From NCBI GenBank assembly GCA_007130345.1, contig SLSP01000195.1, forward strand, positions 1 through 12,598: a stretch of DNA of 12,598 nucleotides, given 5' to 3'. Every line of letters begins with the position of its first letter. Positions within the stretch are counted from its first letter, which is position 1. Made by a program: the position numbers and the translations under genes. The stretch comes from Thermoflexales bacterium. GTDB lineage: Bacteria; Chloroflexota; Anaerolineae; B4-G1; SLSP01. Shown in pieces: positions 1-6,901 of this stretch. Under the pieces are notes generated by a model, which worked only from the letters and a program-made list of their open reading frames with translations, was not told the DNA's origin and searched no databases.

Positions 1-1
1 C

Positions 2-856
2 GGGCAGATTGCCAACGTCTTGGGCACCGGCGACATCGACGACGAGACCTGGGAGGATTTGGAGGCGCTGTTGATCCAGGGCGATGTGGGCGTGGAGACG
101 ACCCTGGCGCTGGTGTCCAGCCTGCGCGAGCGCGTCAACGAGGAGGGCCTCTATCGCGCGCGCGATCTCCAGCGCATTTTGCGCGAGGAATTGCTGTCGC
201 TGTTGCCTGAAGCGGAACCGTTGAATCTGGATTGGCCGCTGGCCGTCATCCTTATTGTGGGTGTCAACGGCTCCGGCAAAACCACGAGCATCGCCAAACT
301 GGCCGAGCATTTCAAGGGCCAGGGCAAGCAGGTGGTGTTGGCGGCTGCGGATACCTTCCGCGCTGCCGCGATAGATCAACTGAAGGTGTGGGGCGAGCGG
401 GTGGACGTGCCCGTCATCGCCGGGCCGGAGGGCGGCGATCCTGGCTCCGTGGCCTACGACGCCATCCAGCATGCCCAGTCGCGTCGCGCCGATGTGGTCA
501 TCGTCGATACCGCCGGGCGACTGCACACGCAACACAACTTGATGGCCGAGATGGAGAAGATTCAACGGGTCATCTCTAAGCGCGTGGCCTGGGCGCCGCA
601 CGAGGTCTTCCTCGTCCTCGACGCTAACACCGGGCAGAACGGCCTCATCCAGGCGCAGAACTTTCTGGATGCCGTCAAGGTCAGCGGGATCGTGCTGGCA
701 AAGCTCGATGGCAGCGCCAAGGGCGGGATGGTCTTTTCGATAGGGCATACCTTGAAATTGCCGGTGCGGTTTGTGGGCACCGGAGAGAGCCTGGAAGATT
801 GGGCACCCTTCGACCGCGAAGCTTTTGTCGATGGGCTGTTAGTGCAAGAAACATAG
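2..856 (+). CDS. ftsY: Signal recognition particle receptor FtsY (5'-truncated by window edge)
   Basis: FtsY is the SRP receptor GTPase. It docks ribosome-SRP complexes at the inner membrane for co-translational insertion of membrane proteins. The reading frame is open from base 2, so the N-terminal A region and part of the N domain lie outside the window; about 284 residues are visible. The end of the N domain (LLIQGDVGVETT, about 66-101) precedes the NG GTPase. The P-loop GVNGSGKTT is at 260-286, the DTFRAAAIDQL insertion-box motif follows at about 350-382, DTAGR (G3) is at 506-520, and the AKLDGSAKGG block (G4 plus closing loop) is at 698-727. The FtsY-type GVNGxGKTT loop and the C-terminus ending shortly after the GTGE motif separate it from its paralogue Ffh. 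The stop TAG is 15 nt before the prfB start, so the two are probably co-transcribed. Identification is firm; only the start is missing. Confidence 0.97.
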   Translation, partial: GQIANVLGTGDIDDETWEDLEALLIQGDVGVETTLALVSSLRERVNEEGLYRARDLQRILREELLSLLPEAEPLNLDWPLAVILIVGVNGSGKTTSIAKLAEHFKGQGKQVVLAAADTFRAAAIDQLKVWGERVDVPVIAGPEGGDPGSVAYDAIQHAQSRRADVVIVDTAGRLHTQHNLMAEMEKIQRVISKRVAWAPHEVFLVLDANTGQNGLIQAQNFLDAVKVSGIVLAKLDGSAKGGMVFSIGHTLKLPVRFVGTGESLEDWAPFDREAFVDGLLVQET

Positions 857-871
857 CATAACGGAGGGACT

Positions 872-1958
872 ATGAACGAATTAGCAGAACGGTTGGAAAA
901 ATTGGCCTCGCGCATTGAGGCTATCTGGAGGCGGCTTTGACTTAGATGGCAAAGCCGCCGAGTTGACAGCTCTCGAAACACAGGCTGCCGAACCTGACTT
1001 CTGGAATTACCCGGAGCAGGCGCGCGAGGCGATGCAACGCCTGTCCGCGCTCCAGGAGGATGTGCAGTACTGGAACACGATGGCCCAGAACATCCGCGAT
1101 ACGCGGGAGTTGCTGGCGTTGGAGGATGAGGAGCTTCTGCCTGACCTGGAAGCCGAGACCGACGCGCTGGAAAAAGAGATGGCGCGGGCGGAGTTCCGCC
1201 TGATGCTTTCCGGCCCCTACGACCGGGGGGATGCGTTTCTGGCAATTCACGCGGGCGCGGGCGGCACCGACTCGCAGGATTGGGCCGCGATGCTCTTGCG
1301 GATGTTTTTGCGCTGGGCCGAGCAGCGGGGCTTCAAGACCAGCATCTACGACTCTACCGAGGGCGATGGCGCGGGGATCAAGAGCGTCACGGTGGGGATT
1401 ACCGGCCTCTTCGCGTATGGCTATCTGCGGGCCGAGCGCGGCGTGCATCGTCTGGTGCGCCTCTCGCCCTTCGACTCGGCGCATCGCCGCCACACCTCGT
1501 TCGTGTTGGTGGAAGTGTGGCCCGATTTGGGCGAAGAAGTCACGGTGGAGATCGATCCCAATGATTTGCAGATCGACACGTTCTGCGCGTCAACGGCCGG
1601 CGGGCAGCATATGCAGAAGAACGAGACCGCCATCCGCATCACGCACCTGCCCACCAACACCATCGTCTCGTGCCAGAACGAGCGCTCGCAATCACAGAAT
1701 CGGGAAACGGCGATGCGCTTGCTCAAGGCCAAGCTCATCCAGCTTGAGGAGGCTAAAAAGCGCGAGAAAATCGACGAACTCAAGGGCGATCACGTTGATG
1801 CCGGATGGGGCAACCAGATTCGCTCCTATGTGCTGCATCCCTATCAGATGGTCAAAGACCATCGCACGGATCACGAGACCGGTAACGTCCAGGCGGTGTT
1901 GGATGGTGCCCTTGATCCGTTTATGGAAACGTATCTCCGCCATACTATGGACGCCTAG
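872..1958 (+). CDS. prfB: Peptide chain release factor 2, with programmed +1 frameshift
   Basis: RF2 recognises UGA and UAA stop codons in the ribosomal A site and triggers peptide release. The gene starts at ATG 872 behind GGAGG (863-867). After 22 codons it meets an in-frame TGA at 938-940; a +1 slip at CTT (935-937) moves reading to GAC at 939-941, and the frame then stays open to TAG 1956-1958. The joined product is 361 residues, the usual RF2 length. The RF2-specific anticodon-like tripeptide SPF is at residues 198-200 (bases 1464-1472), and the catalytic GGQ that enters the peptidyl transferase centre is at 243-245 (bases 1599-1607), followed by a QNRETAM segment and a basic C-terminal helix. 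A single-frame gene caller would miss the first 22 residues or call a false upstream start. The shift makes synthesis depend inversely on RF2 activity. Confidence 0.97.
926..941 (+). promoter_or_regulatory. prfB: RF2 programmed +1 ribosomal frameshift site
   Basis: An internal Shine-Dalgarno GGAGG (927-931) is followed by exactly three bases (CGG) and then the slippery CTT TGA C (935-941). This matches the known prfB recoding signal: the mRNA-rRNA contact pushes tRNA-Leu to slip from CUU to UUU while the slow UGA codon waits for RF2. When RF2 is scarce the shift occurs and more RF2 is made. The frames before and after, and the conserved RF2 sequence on both sides, agree with this reading. Confidence 0.95.
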
Positions 1959-2014
1959 CGGGATAGTTTGGCCCTGGCTCACATTCAAATCAGTTTAAGA
2001 AAGGGAGGAAAACT

Positions 2015-3457
2015 ATGTCTAAGCAGAGAAAAGGTAACGCGCCGCGCGGAGGTTCGCGGGCCAAGCAGAAGCGGCCCTCGTCACCCGGTGGCGGCAGCAA
2101 ATCACGACCCGCGCCGCGTCCTCATCCTCCGGCCCCGCGTGGCGGAAGCAGCAAAACGCCCTCATCGCCGCGTCCTCCGGCTCCGAGTGGCGGCAGCAGA
2201 CCGCGTCCAGCTACGCCAGCTACACCGGTCAAGAGCAGCGGGGGCGGCAAATCGCGCCCGGCACCCACGCCAGCCCGCTCTATCTCTTCCGGCGTGTCAT
2301 CGTCGGTATCTCAGGGTAAACCCAAGAGCAGTGCCGGCACCCGGAATTGGGGGCCGCCGGCCGCATCCTCTTCCTTCAACACCGTCGCGGCGACTTCGGA
2401 CGTGGCTGCCGGTCAGCTTACCTCGATGCACTCGCGGTGGGATCGCGTGGTGGGGATGGTCGCGTTGGCCGGCGTCTTCAGCACGTTAGAAAGCCTCTCC
2501 AGCGACATCGATGGCCTGAACAACGACGTGTCCAGAATTCGCGGGCGGGGCTACCGCTTTGGGCGAGATTGGGACGAGCGCGTGGCGCAGATTCGGGAGC
2601 GCTGGCCTTCACAGCGCGATGAGGCAACCCGCATGGTCGAGACGCAGCGTGTGCATCTCCAGAACACCGCCCACGATGTGGAGTTGCTGGTGCGGCAGGC
2701 CTCCTCAAATCATAATCTTATCGGCTCGGCGGATACCCGCATCAGCTCGCTGGAAAGCAGTGTCCGCGCGGCGGAGAACAGCATCCAGGATACATACAGG
2801 GGCTTGCGCAATGAGGTGGCGGACTTGCGTCGCCAGGTGCGCGCCGCCGAAGAGCTGCTGAACGCTCTCGATGGGGCCTCCTTCGATATGCTCCCCGACG
2901 AGCACGGCGTGGCGTATTGCCGGGCGCAGTGGGTCAGCGATAATCAGCAGCCCGAAGGCCGCCTGTTCCTCACCGACCGGCGGCTGATCTTCGAGCAGCA
3001 CGAAGAGCGGGCCACACGGAAGGTGCTTTTCATCACCACACAGAAGGAACTGCTCCAAGAGATGCTCTGGGAAACGCCGGTGGGTGCGGTGGATGATATG
3101 ACCGCTGAAGATGAGAAAAAGTTCCTGGGCCGCCGGGAGATGTTGACGCTGCACTTCAACGAGCGCACGCGCAACTTGCCGAGCGACGCCGTGATGGAAC
3201 TCAAGGGCGGGGCTAACAACGAAACCTGGCGCAGGTTGATCCGCCGGGTCAAGAGCGGGCAGATTGACAGCGAGCGCTTCGGCGCGCCACCGCCGCAAGA
3301 GCGACTGGCCGCCGAAGTCGAAGCCGAGGTCGCGGCAGCCGAGGCGGGCAAGGACTTGCCCACGCGCTGCCCCGGTTGCGGTGCGCCGCTGCCCCCGATC
3401 TTCAAGGGGATGCGGCAGATCTCGTGTGATTACTGTAGTGCAGTGGTCAATATCTGA
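2015..3457 (+). CDS. Uncharacterised protein: basic low-complexity tail, coiled coil, GRAM/PH-like domain, C-terminal zinc ribbon
   Basis: I do not recognise a named family for this 480-residue protein. The start ATG 2015 has a good ribosome site (GGGAGG at 2003-2008). Residues 1-115 are a disordered Arg/Lys/Pro/Ser/Gly-rich tail with repeated units of the PRPPAPSGGS kind. Residues about 155-290 are heptad-like, charged and probably coiled coil. Residues about 296-415 contain EGRLFLTDRRLIFEQ, which resembles the first strands of GRAM or bacterial PH domains (G-x-L-x-LT-x-x-RLIFE), ending in a helix (ETWRRLIRRV). The last 30 residues form a zinc ribbon, C452-x2-C455 and C471-x2-C474. No signal peptide or clear membrane helix is visible. 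The basic tail could bind nucleic acid or acidic lipid and the GRAM-like part a membrane or protein partner; both are guesses. It stands alone between prfB and tilS. Confidence 0.85.
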   Translation: MSKQRKGNAPRGGSRAKQKRPSSPGGGSKSRPAPRPHPPAPRGGSSKTPSSPRPPAPSGGSRPRPATPATPVKSSGGGKSRPAPTPARSISSGVSSSVSQGKPKSSAGTRNWGPPAASSSFNTVAATSDVAAGQLTSMHSRWDRVVGMVALAGVFSTLESLSSDIDGLNNDVSRIRGRGYRFGRDWDERVAQIRERWPSQRDEATRMVETQRVHLQNTAHDVELLVRQASSNHNLIGSADTRISSLESSVRAAENSIQDTYRGLRNEVADLRRQVRAAEELLNALDGASFDMLPDEHGVAYCRAQWVSDNQQPEGRLFLTDRRLIFEQHEERATRKVLFITTQKELLQEMLWETPVGAVDDMTAEDEKKFLGRREMLTLHFNERTRNLPSDAVMELKGGANNETWRRLIRRVKSGQIDSERFGAPPPQERLAAEVEAEVAAAEAGKDLPTRCPGCGAPLPPIFKGMRQISCDYCSAVVNI

Positions 3458-3469
3458 GGGGGGCGTAAA

Positions 3470-3501
3470 AGACCTGTCAGGTTTAGAAACCTGACAGGTC
3501 T
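3470..3501. repeat. Perfect 15-bp inverted repeat between genes
   Basis: Arms AGACCTGTCAGGTTT (3470-3484) and AAACCTGACAGGTCT (3487-3501) are perfect complements separated by only AG. Each arm contains the inner near-palindrome ACCTGTCAGGT. It starts 13 bp after the stop of the zinc-ribbon gene and ends about 30 bp before tilS. There is no T-run after it, so it is not a clean intrinsic terminator. A degenerate half copy lies at 8328-8342, which suggests a dispersed repeat or a protein-binding site. It could still attenuate read-through into tilS. Confidence 0.8.
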
Positions 3502-3531
3502 GGGAAAATCGCGGCTGGTTGAAGGTTGATG

Positions 3532-4998
3532 ATGGATTTGTTAGCGGATGTTCAAGCCTATATCGAGCGGCAGCAGCTTCTGGAACCGGGCGATGGGGTG
3601 GTGGTGGGCGTCTCCGGCGGGCCGGATTCTGTGGCGCTGCTGGACGTGCTGCGCCGCCTGGCCGAGCCGCTGGCCCTGCATCTCCACGTAGGGCATCTGC
3701 ATCACGGGATGCGCGGGGCCGACGCCGACGCGGATGCCGCTTTCGTTGCGGCGCTGGCCGAGCGCTGGGGCCTGCCTTGCACGGTGGATCGCCGCGACGT
3801 GCCGGCCCTGGCCGCCCGCGAGCATCTGGCCCCGGAGGAGGCTGCCCGCCGCGCGCGGTACGCCTTTTTGGGCCGCGTGGCGCAGGAGGTCGGCGCGCGG
3901 AAGATCGCCGTAGGCCACAACGCCGACGATCAGGCCGAGACCGTGTTGATGCACTTGCTGCGGGGCGCGGGCCTGGCCGGCCTGCGGGGCATGTTGCCCT
4001 CACGCCGCCTGCGCGAGTATCGCTTGCTGCCTGATTCCCACACAGCGACGGAGATCGCGTTGGTGCGCCCGCTCCTCGGCACGCCCCGTGCCGCCATCGA
4101 AGCGCACTGCGCGGCCCGCGAGCTTGCGCCGCGCTTCGACCGCTCCAATCTCGACACCACCTTCTTCCGCAATCGCCTCCGCCACGAGGTGCTGCCCTAC
4201 CTGGACGAGGTCAGCCCGCGCGTTGGCGAGCGGCTGCGTAACCTGGCCGAGGTCGCGCGCGCCGACTACGACCTGATGCAGGAATTCGTCAGCGTGGCGT
4301 GGGACACGCTGCTCATCGCGGCTCACGGGGATGCTTTCGTCTTCGATCAGGTGGGCTGGCGCGGGCAACCCCTGGCGGTCCGCCGGGGGCTGGTGCGGCG
4401 CGCGGCTTATCGGCTCCGGCGCACGTTACGCGATGTCGATTTCGGACACGTGGATGAGGCCGCGCGCGTCGCGCAAGCGGGCGAGACCGGCGCGCGGGCC
4501 ACCCTCCCCCGCGATTTGCAACTCACGGTGGGGTATACCACCATCACCATCGGCGACCGGGGCGCGCTGCATCTGCCCCCGGAACTCCCCTGGCTGGAGG
4601 CAGACTCCGTCATTTCGGCGGTCATCCCTGGAACGACACCGTTGTCAGGGGATTGGCATCTGCTGGCTCGCCATGCGCCCCACTGGAATTTTGAGGCCAT
4701 CATCAACAATCCTCATCCGCTGGTGGCCTGGATGGATGCGGATACTCTGGGCGAAGCGCCCATCTTGCGCACGCGCCGGCCCGGCGACCGCTTCCGGCCC
4801 CAGGGGATGGGGGGGGCGGAGGTGCGTCTGAGCGATTTCCTCATCAACAACAAGGTGCCCCGGCGCTGGCGGGATCATCTGCCGCTGCTGGAAGCCGGGG
4901 GTCGGATTCTCTGGGTGGCGGGGCTGCGGCTGAGTGAAGCGGCTCTGGTACGAGAAGACACCCGGCACGTGGTCTATCTGCGTTTCCGCAATACGTAA
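3532..4998 (+). CDS. tilS: tRNA(Ile)-lysidine synthetase TilS
   Basis: TilS is a cytoplasmic ATP-dependent enzyme that joins lysine to C34 of the CAU-anticodon isoleucine tRNA. This changes decoding from AUG to AUA and the tRNA identity from Met to Ile, and the enzyme is essential in most bacteria. The PP-loop ATPase signature SGGPDS is at residues 28-33. It is followed by HLHHGMRGADADAD and GHNADDQAETVLMHLLRG, the usual second and third N-type motifs. The C-terminal substrate-binding domain is recognisable by RTRRPGDRFRPQGMGG and KVPRRWRDHLPLLE near the end. The length of 488 residues fits full-length TilS. TTG 3526, ATG 3529 and ATG 3532 are all in frame. I chose 3532 because the GAAGG at 3521-3525 is then 6 nt upstream; 3529 is equally possible. 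The palindrome at 3470-3501 lies just upstream. Confidence 0.95.
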   Translation: MDLLADVQAYIERQQLLEPGDGVVVGVSGGPDSVALLDVLRRLAEPLALHLHVGHLHHGMRGADADADAAFVAALAERWGLPCTVDRRDVPALAAREHLAPEEAARRARYAFLGRVAQEVGARKIAVGHNADDQAETVLMHLLRGAGLAGLRGMLPSRRLREYRLLPDSHTATEIALVRPLLGTPRAAIEAHCAARELAPRFDRSNLDTTFFRNRLRHEVLPYLDEVSPRVGERLRNLAEVARADYDLMQEFVSVAWDTLLIAAHGDAFVFDQVGWRGQPLAVRRGLVRRAAYRLRRTLRDVDFGHVDEAARVAQAGETGARATLPRDLQLTVGYTTITIGDRGALHLPPELPWLEADSVISAVIPGTTPLSGDWHLLARHAPHWNFEAIINNPHPLVAWMDADTLGEAPILRTRRPGDRFRPQGMGGAEVRLSDFLINNKVPRRWRDHLPLLEAGGRILWVAGLRLSEAALVREDTRHVVYLRFRNT

Positions 4999-5010
4999 TC
5001 TGTGAGTCCC

Positions 5011-5137
5011 CTGAAAAAAGTCCAAAAATCCGATTTTTGCACACGCGACCTACTACCTATATGAAATTCGCACGCGAAAAATCTACATCTCGTATCAAGG
5101 TTCTAAAAAATCGGATTTTTTAGGGTTCTTTCAGTAG
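5011..5137. repeat. AT-rich element bounded by inverted repeats (MITE-like), upstream of the LuxR-kelch gene
   Basis: The left end begins CTGAAAAAAGTCC and runs into AAAAATC-c-GATTTTT (5024-5038). The right end read on the other strand begins CTACTGAAAGAACC and runs into a palindrome with 10-base arms, CTAAAAAATC (5103-5112) and GATTTTTTAG (5114-5123). The two ends are therefore imperfect inverted copies around an AT-rich core of about 65 bp. A third copy, in the orientation of the left end, occurs at 12563-12598. I see no flanking target duplication (GTCCC against TAGAG). The element fills nearly all of the spacer between tilS and the next gene, so it may hold terminator or promoter functions as well. 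Confidence 0.65.
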
Positions 5138-5166
5138 AGTCAATCTGTCAACTGGAATGAGGTGCT

Positions 5167-6492
5167 ATGACGGCTGAATATGGCGAACCATTGTCATCGC
5201 GGGAGTTAGAGATCACCGAATTGGTCACGGATGGTTTGACGAATCGGGAGATCGCTGTGCGCCTGTACCTCAGCCCGAACACGGTTAAGGTACATTTGCG
5301 CAACATTTTCACCAAGACGGGGGTGGCCTCTCGCACGGAGCTTTCGATGATGGCGGTACAACAGGGTTGGGTGGAGGTGCCGGGCCTTGAAGTCGAGGTG
5401 GAAAGCGAGCCGTCTGGCGACCAGTCCCCTCTGTGGCCGCGCTCGCGTCAATGGGTGCTGTTGACGGGCGTGCTTCTGGCCTTAGTGATCTTGTTGCTCC
5501 CGCGTAATCCCGGCGGGGCGGCCTTGCCGAGCGATGCCAGTGCCCTGGTGGATGCTCCGCAATCCGAATCCCTCAACTTGGCCCCGACTACGGAGGATGG
5601 CTGGCGCGAGTTGCCGCCGTTGCCAACGCGCCGCGCGCGGTTAAGCTTGGTCGCGGTGGGGAAGCAGCTTTATGCCATTGGGGGATCGATGGCTGAGGGC
5701 CTTACCGGGCGGCTGGACATTTATGACATCGAAGCTGAAGTGTGGCAGAGCGGTGATCCCCGGCCTGTAGCCCTGGCGAACATAGGGGCGGTGGCGTTGG
5801 GCGGGCACATCATCGTGCCCGGCGGCTGCGACGCCACAGGGCAGCCGCGTGGCGTGACCCACAGCTACGAGATCGCCTCTGGAACGTGGATGGAGGTGGC
5901 GCCACTGCCCACGCCTCTGTGCGCGTATGCCTTCGCGGCGCATGACGGGCGCGCGTATCTCTTTGGGGGGTGGGATGGCCGCCGTTATCGCGCTCTGGCC
6001 TATGTCTACGATCCGGCGATGGATACGTGGGCCGAGTTACCGCCATCCGCCGAACCGCGTGGCTTTGGCGCGGCGGCGGCGCTGGGGCCGCGTGTCTATT
6101 ACGTGGGGGGCTACGATGACCGCCGGGAGTGGAATATCTGCGAGGCGTATCTGCCCGAAGAGGAGCGCTGGACAACGTGCGCGTCGATGCTGCAACCGCG
6201 CGGGGGATTGGGCCTGGTGGCTATCGGCGGGCGGTTGCAGGCTGTGGGGGGCGGATGGGACACGTACCTGGGTTTCAATGAACGTTACGATCCGGCCCTG
6301 GATAGCTGGGCGGTGGTGGAGACGCCGATTGTGGGAGAATGGCGCAATCTGGGCGTGGCCGCGTGGGATACGTCGATCTATGGTGTGGGGGGATGGAGCG
6401 GGGATTATCTCAATCGCACGTATGAGCTGGAGATCTTACAGTTTCGCGTCTTCATTCCCACGTCCTTTATGGGGCAGCCCTTCGATCCGTAG
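5167..6492 (+). CDS. Membrane-anchored LuxR-type regulator with six-repeat kelch propeller
   Basis: This 441-residue protein has three clear parts. Residues 9-66 are a LuxR/GerE helix-turn-helix (SSRELEITELVTDGLTNREIA, then LSPNTVKVHLRNIFTKTG); no receiver domain precedes it. Residues about 95-112 are one hydrophobic helix (WVLLTGVLLALVILLL). Residues about 145-427 contain six kelch motifs, with Gly-Gly pairs at 172, 219, 267, 314, 361 and 408 (spacing 47-48), each followed by a conserved Tyr/Trp strand such as YDPAMDTW. This is enough for a complete six-bladed beta-propeller. Topology would put the DNA-binding domain in the cytoplasm and the propeller outside, like ToxR or CadC in principle. 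The ligand and target genes are unknown. Start ATG 5167 has GAGG (5159-5162) only 4 nt away, so initiation may be modest. A strong hairpin follows the stop. Confidence 0.9.
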   Translation: MTAEYGEPLSSRELEITELVTDGLTNREIAVRLYLSPNTVKVHLRNIFTKTGVASRTELSMMAVQQGWVEVPGLEVEVESEPSGDQSPLWPRSRQWVLLTGVLLALVILLLPRNPGGAALPSDASALVDAPQSESLNLAPTTEDGWRELPPLPTRRARLSLVAVGKQLYAIGGSMAEGLTGRLDIYDIEAEVWQSGDPRPVALANIGAVALGGHIIVPGGCDATGQPRGVTHSYEIASGTWMEVAPLPTPLCAYAFAAHDGRAYLFGGWDGRRYRALAYVYDPAMDTWAELPPSAEPRGFGAAAALGPRVYYVGGYDDRREWNICEAYLPEEERWTTCASMLQPRGGLGLVAIGGRLQAVGGGWDTYLGFNERYDPALDSWAVVETPIVGEWRNLGVAAWDTSIYGVGGWSGDYLNRTYELEILQFRVFIPTSFMGQPFDP

Positions 6493-6516
6493 CGTGTAGA
6501 TGGGTGTTCGATGTCA

Positions 6517-6560
6517 AACAACAGGCCCTCAAGGAATTTTGTCCTTGAGGGCCTGTTGTT
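6517..6560. terminator. Strong hairpin after the LuxR-kelch gene, probable bidirectional terminator
   Basis: Two perfectly complementary 19-nt arms (6517-6535 and 6542-6560; core CAGGCCCTCAAGGA) enclose a six-base loop ATTTTG. It begins 24 nt after the stop of the + strand gene and lies downstream of the convergent - strand genes. No long T-run follows on either strand (TTGTTGTC on +, TTTGAC on -), so it may act as a transcript-end stabiliser rather than a classical intrinsic terminator. Confidence 0.75.
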
Positions 6561-6572
6561 GTCTCGAAAATG

Positions 6573-6760
6573 GCTCCAAGTCTCTGTCTAGTGCAGCCCG
6601 GCATAAATAACTCCCCGGTTGAATGTGCTCCAAGTGGAACGTCAGTTCCCCGTTCCGGCGTATAGTCGCGGATCTGACGATCCGCTCCGAGCATAGCTAA
6701 CTGAGGAAGGACTTCTGCCGCGCTGCACTAGCTGTCCCCCCCGGGACGGGGGCTTGGAGC
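6573..6760. other. Highly structured non-coding element; candidate small RNA or palindromic mobile fragment
   Basis: No credible gene lies here, but the stretch folds almost end to end. GCTCCAAG (6573-6580) pairs with CTTGGAGC (6753-6760). CTAGTGCAGC (6588-6597) pairs with GCTGCACTAG (6722-6731), and after one C/C mismatch CGGCA (6599-6603) pairs with TGCCG (6716-6720). Next come a 12 x 12 nt internal loop, a stem with two G-U pairs (6616-6621 with 6698-6703), and TGCTC (6626-6630) with GAGCA (6689-6693). At the tip are two hairpins, GGAAC-gtca-GTTCC (6636-6649) and GCGGATC-tgac-GATCCGC (6668-6685). A side hairpin GTCCC/GGGAC sits at 6734-6747. A second GCTCCAAG at 6627-6634 could compete for the closing strand. 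I recognise no known RNA class. The coding strand is undecided; on the - strand a TATAGG lies at 6770-6765, just ahead of the fold. Confidence 0.5.
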
Positions 6761-6771
6761 GTGCCTATAAA

Positions 6772-6791
6772 CTGATCTGGCAGGGGATCAG
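6772..6791 (-). terminator. Possible weak terminator at the end of the - strand operon
   Basis: CTGATC (6772-6777) and GATCAG (6786-6791) form a 6-bp stem with an 8-nt loop that overlaps the stop codon of the 33-residue gene. On the - strand it is followed by TTTATAGG, a short T-rich run. The stem is short, so this is a weak call; the stronger hairpin at 6517-6560 may be the real end. Confidence 0.3.
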
Positions 6792-6889
6792 AAAGGCAAT
6801 CCGCCCTGGATGAGGGCGAAGGCCAGACTGAAGACCAGGATCAGAACCAGGGTCGCTATCATCAATCGCTTGGCATAGATTCTTTGCAT
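6788..6889 (-). CDS. 33-residue single-pass membrane peptide downstream of the flavocytochrome
   Basis: A short open frame starts at ATG 6889 and stops at TGA 6790-6788. It encodes MQRIYAKRLM followed by a hydrophobic stretch (about residues 10-27, IATLVLILVFSLAFALI) and QGGLPF. AGGAG at 6901-6897 sits at normal distance from the ATG, inside the 12-nt gap after the flavocytochrome stop, so translational coupling is likely. The basic N-terminus and one helix predict an N-in single-pass micro-protein. Its size and position suggest an accessory subunit or stabiliser of the flavocytochrome, as small peptides do for several respiratory complexes. That role is inference. There is no similarity I can name, and without homologues chance cannot be excluded, though ribosome site, length of the hydrophobic run and spacing all agree. 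Confidence 0.65.
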   Translation of the reverse strand: MQRIYAKRLMIATLVLILVFSLAFALIQGGLPF

Positions 6890-6901
6890 GGTGGGTCTCC
6901 T

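Noticed and set aside
915..1958. prfB starting in a single frame at 915
   Set aside because: The frameshift signal and the upstream ATG with GGAGG explain the gene better. The residues before 939 in that frame do not resemble RF2.
2705..4003. Long - strand open frame (432 residues) opposite the zinc-ribbon gene and tilS
   Set aside because: It is Arg/Pro/Ala-rich with no recognisable domain, and it lies antisense to two well supported genes; this is a typical shadow in GC-rich DNA.
6467..6694. 75-residue - strand open frame running through the structured element and hairpin
   Set aside because: It crosses the 19-bp palindrome and overlaps the end of the LuxR-kelch gene, with no recognisable sequence or ribosome site.
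6573..6760. Assignment as 6S RNA, RNase P RNA, SRP RNA or a known riboswitch
   Set aside because: Length and bubble recall 6S RNA, but I could not find the conserved bases of any of these classes, so no name is given.
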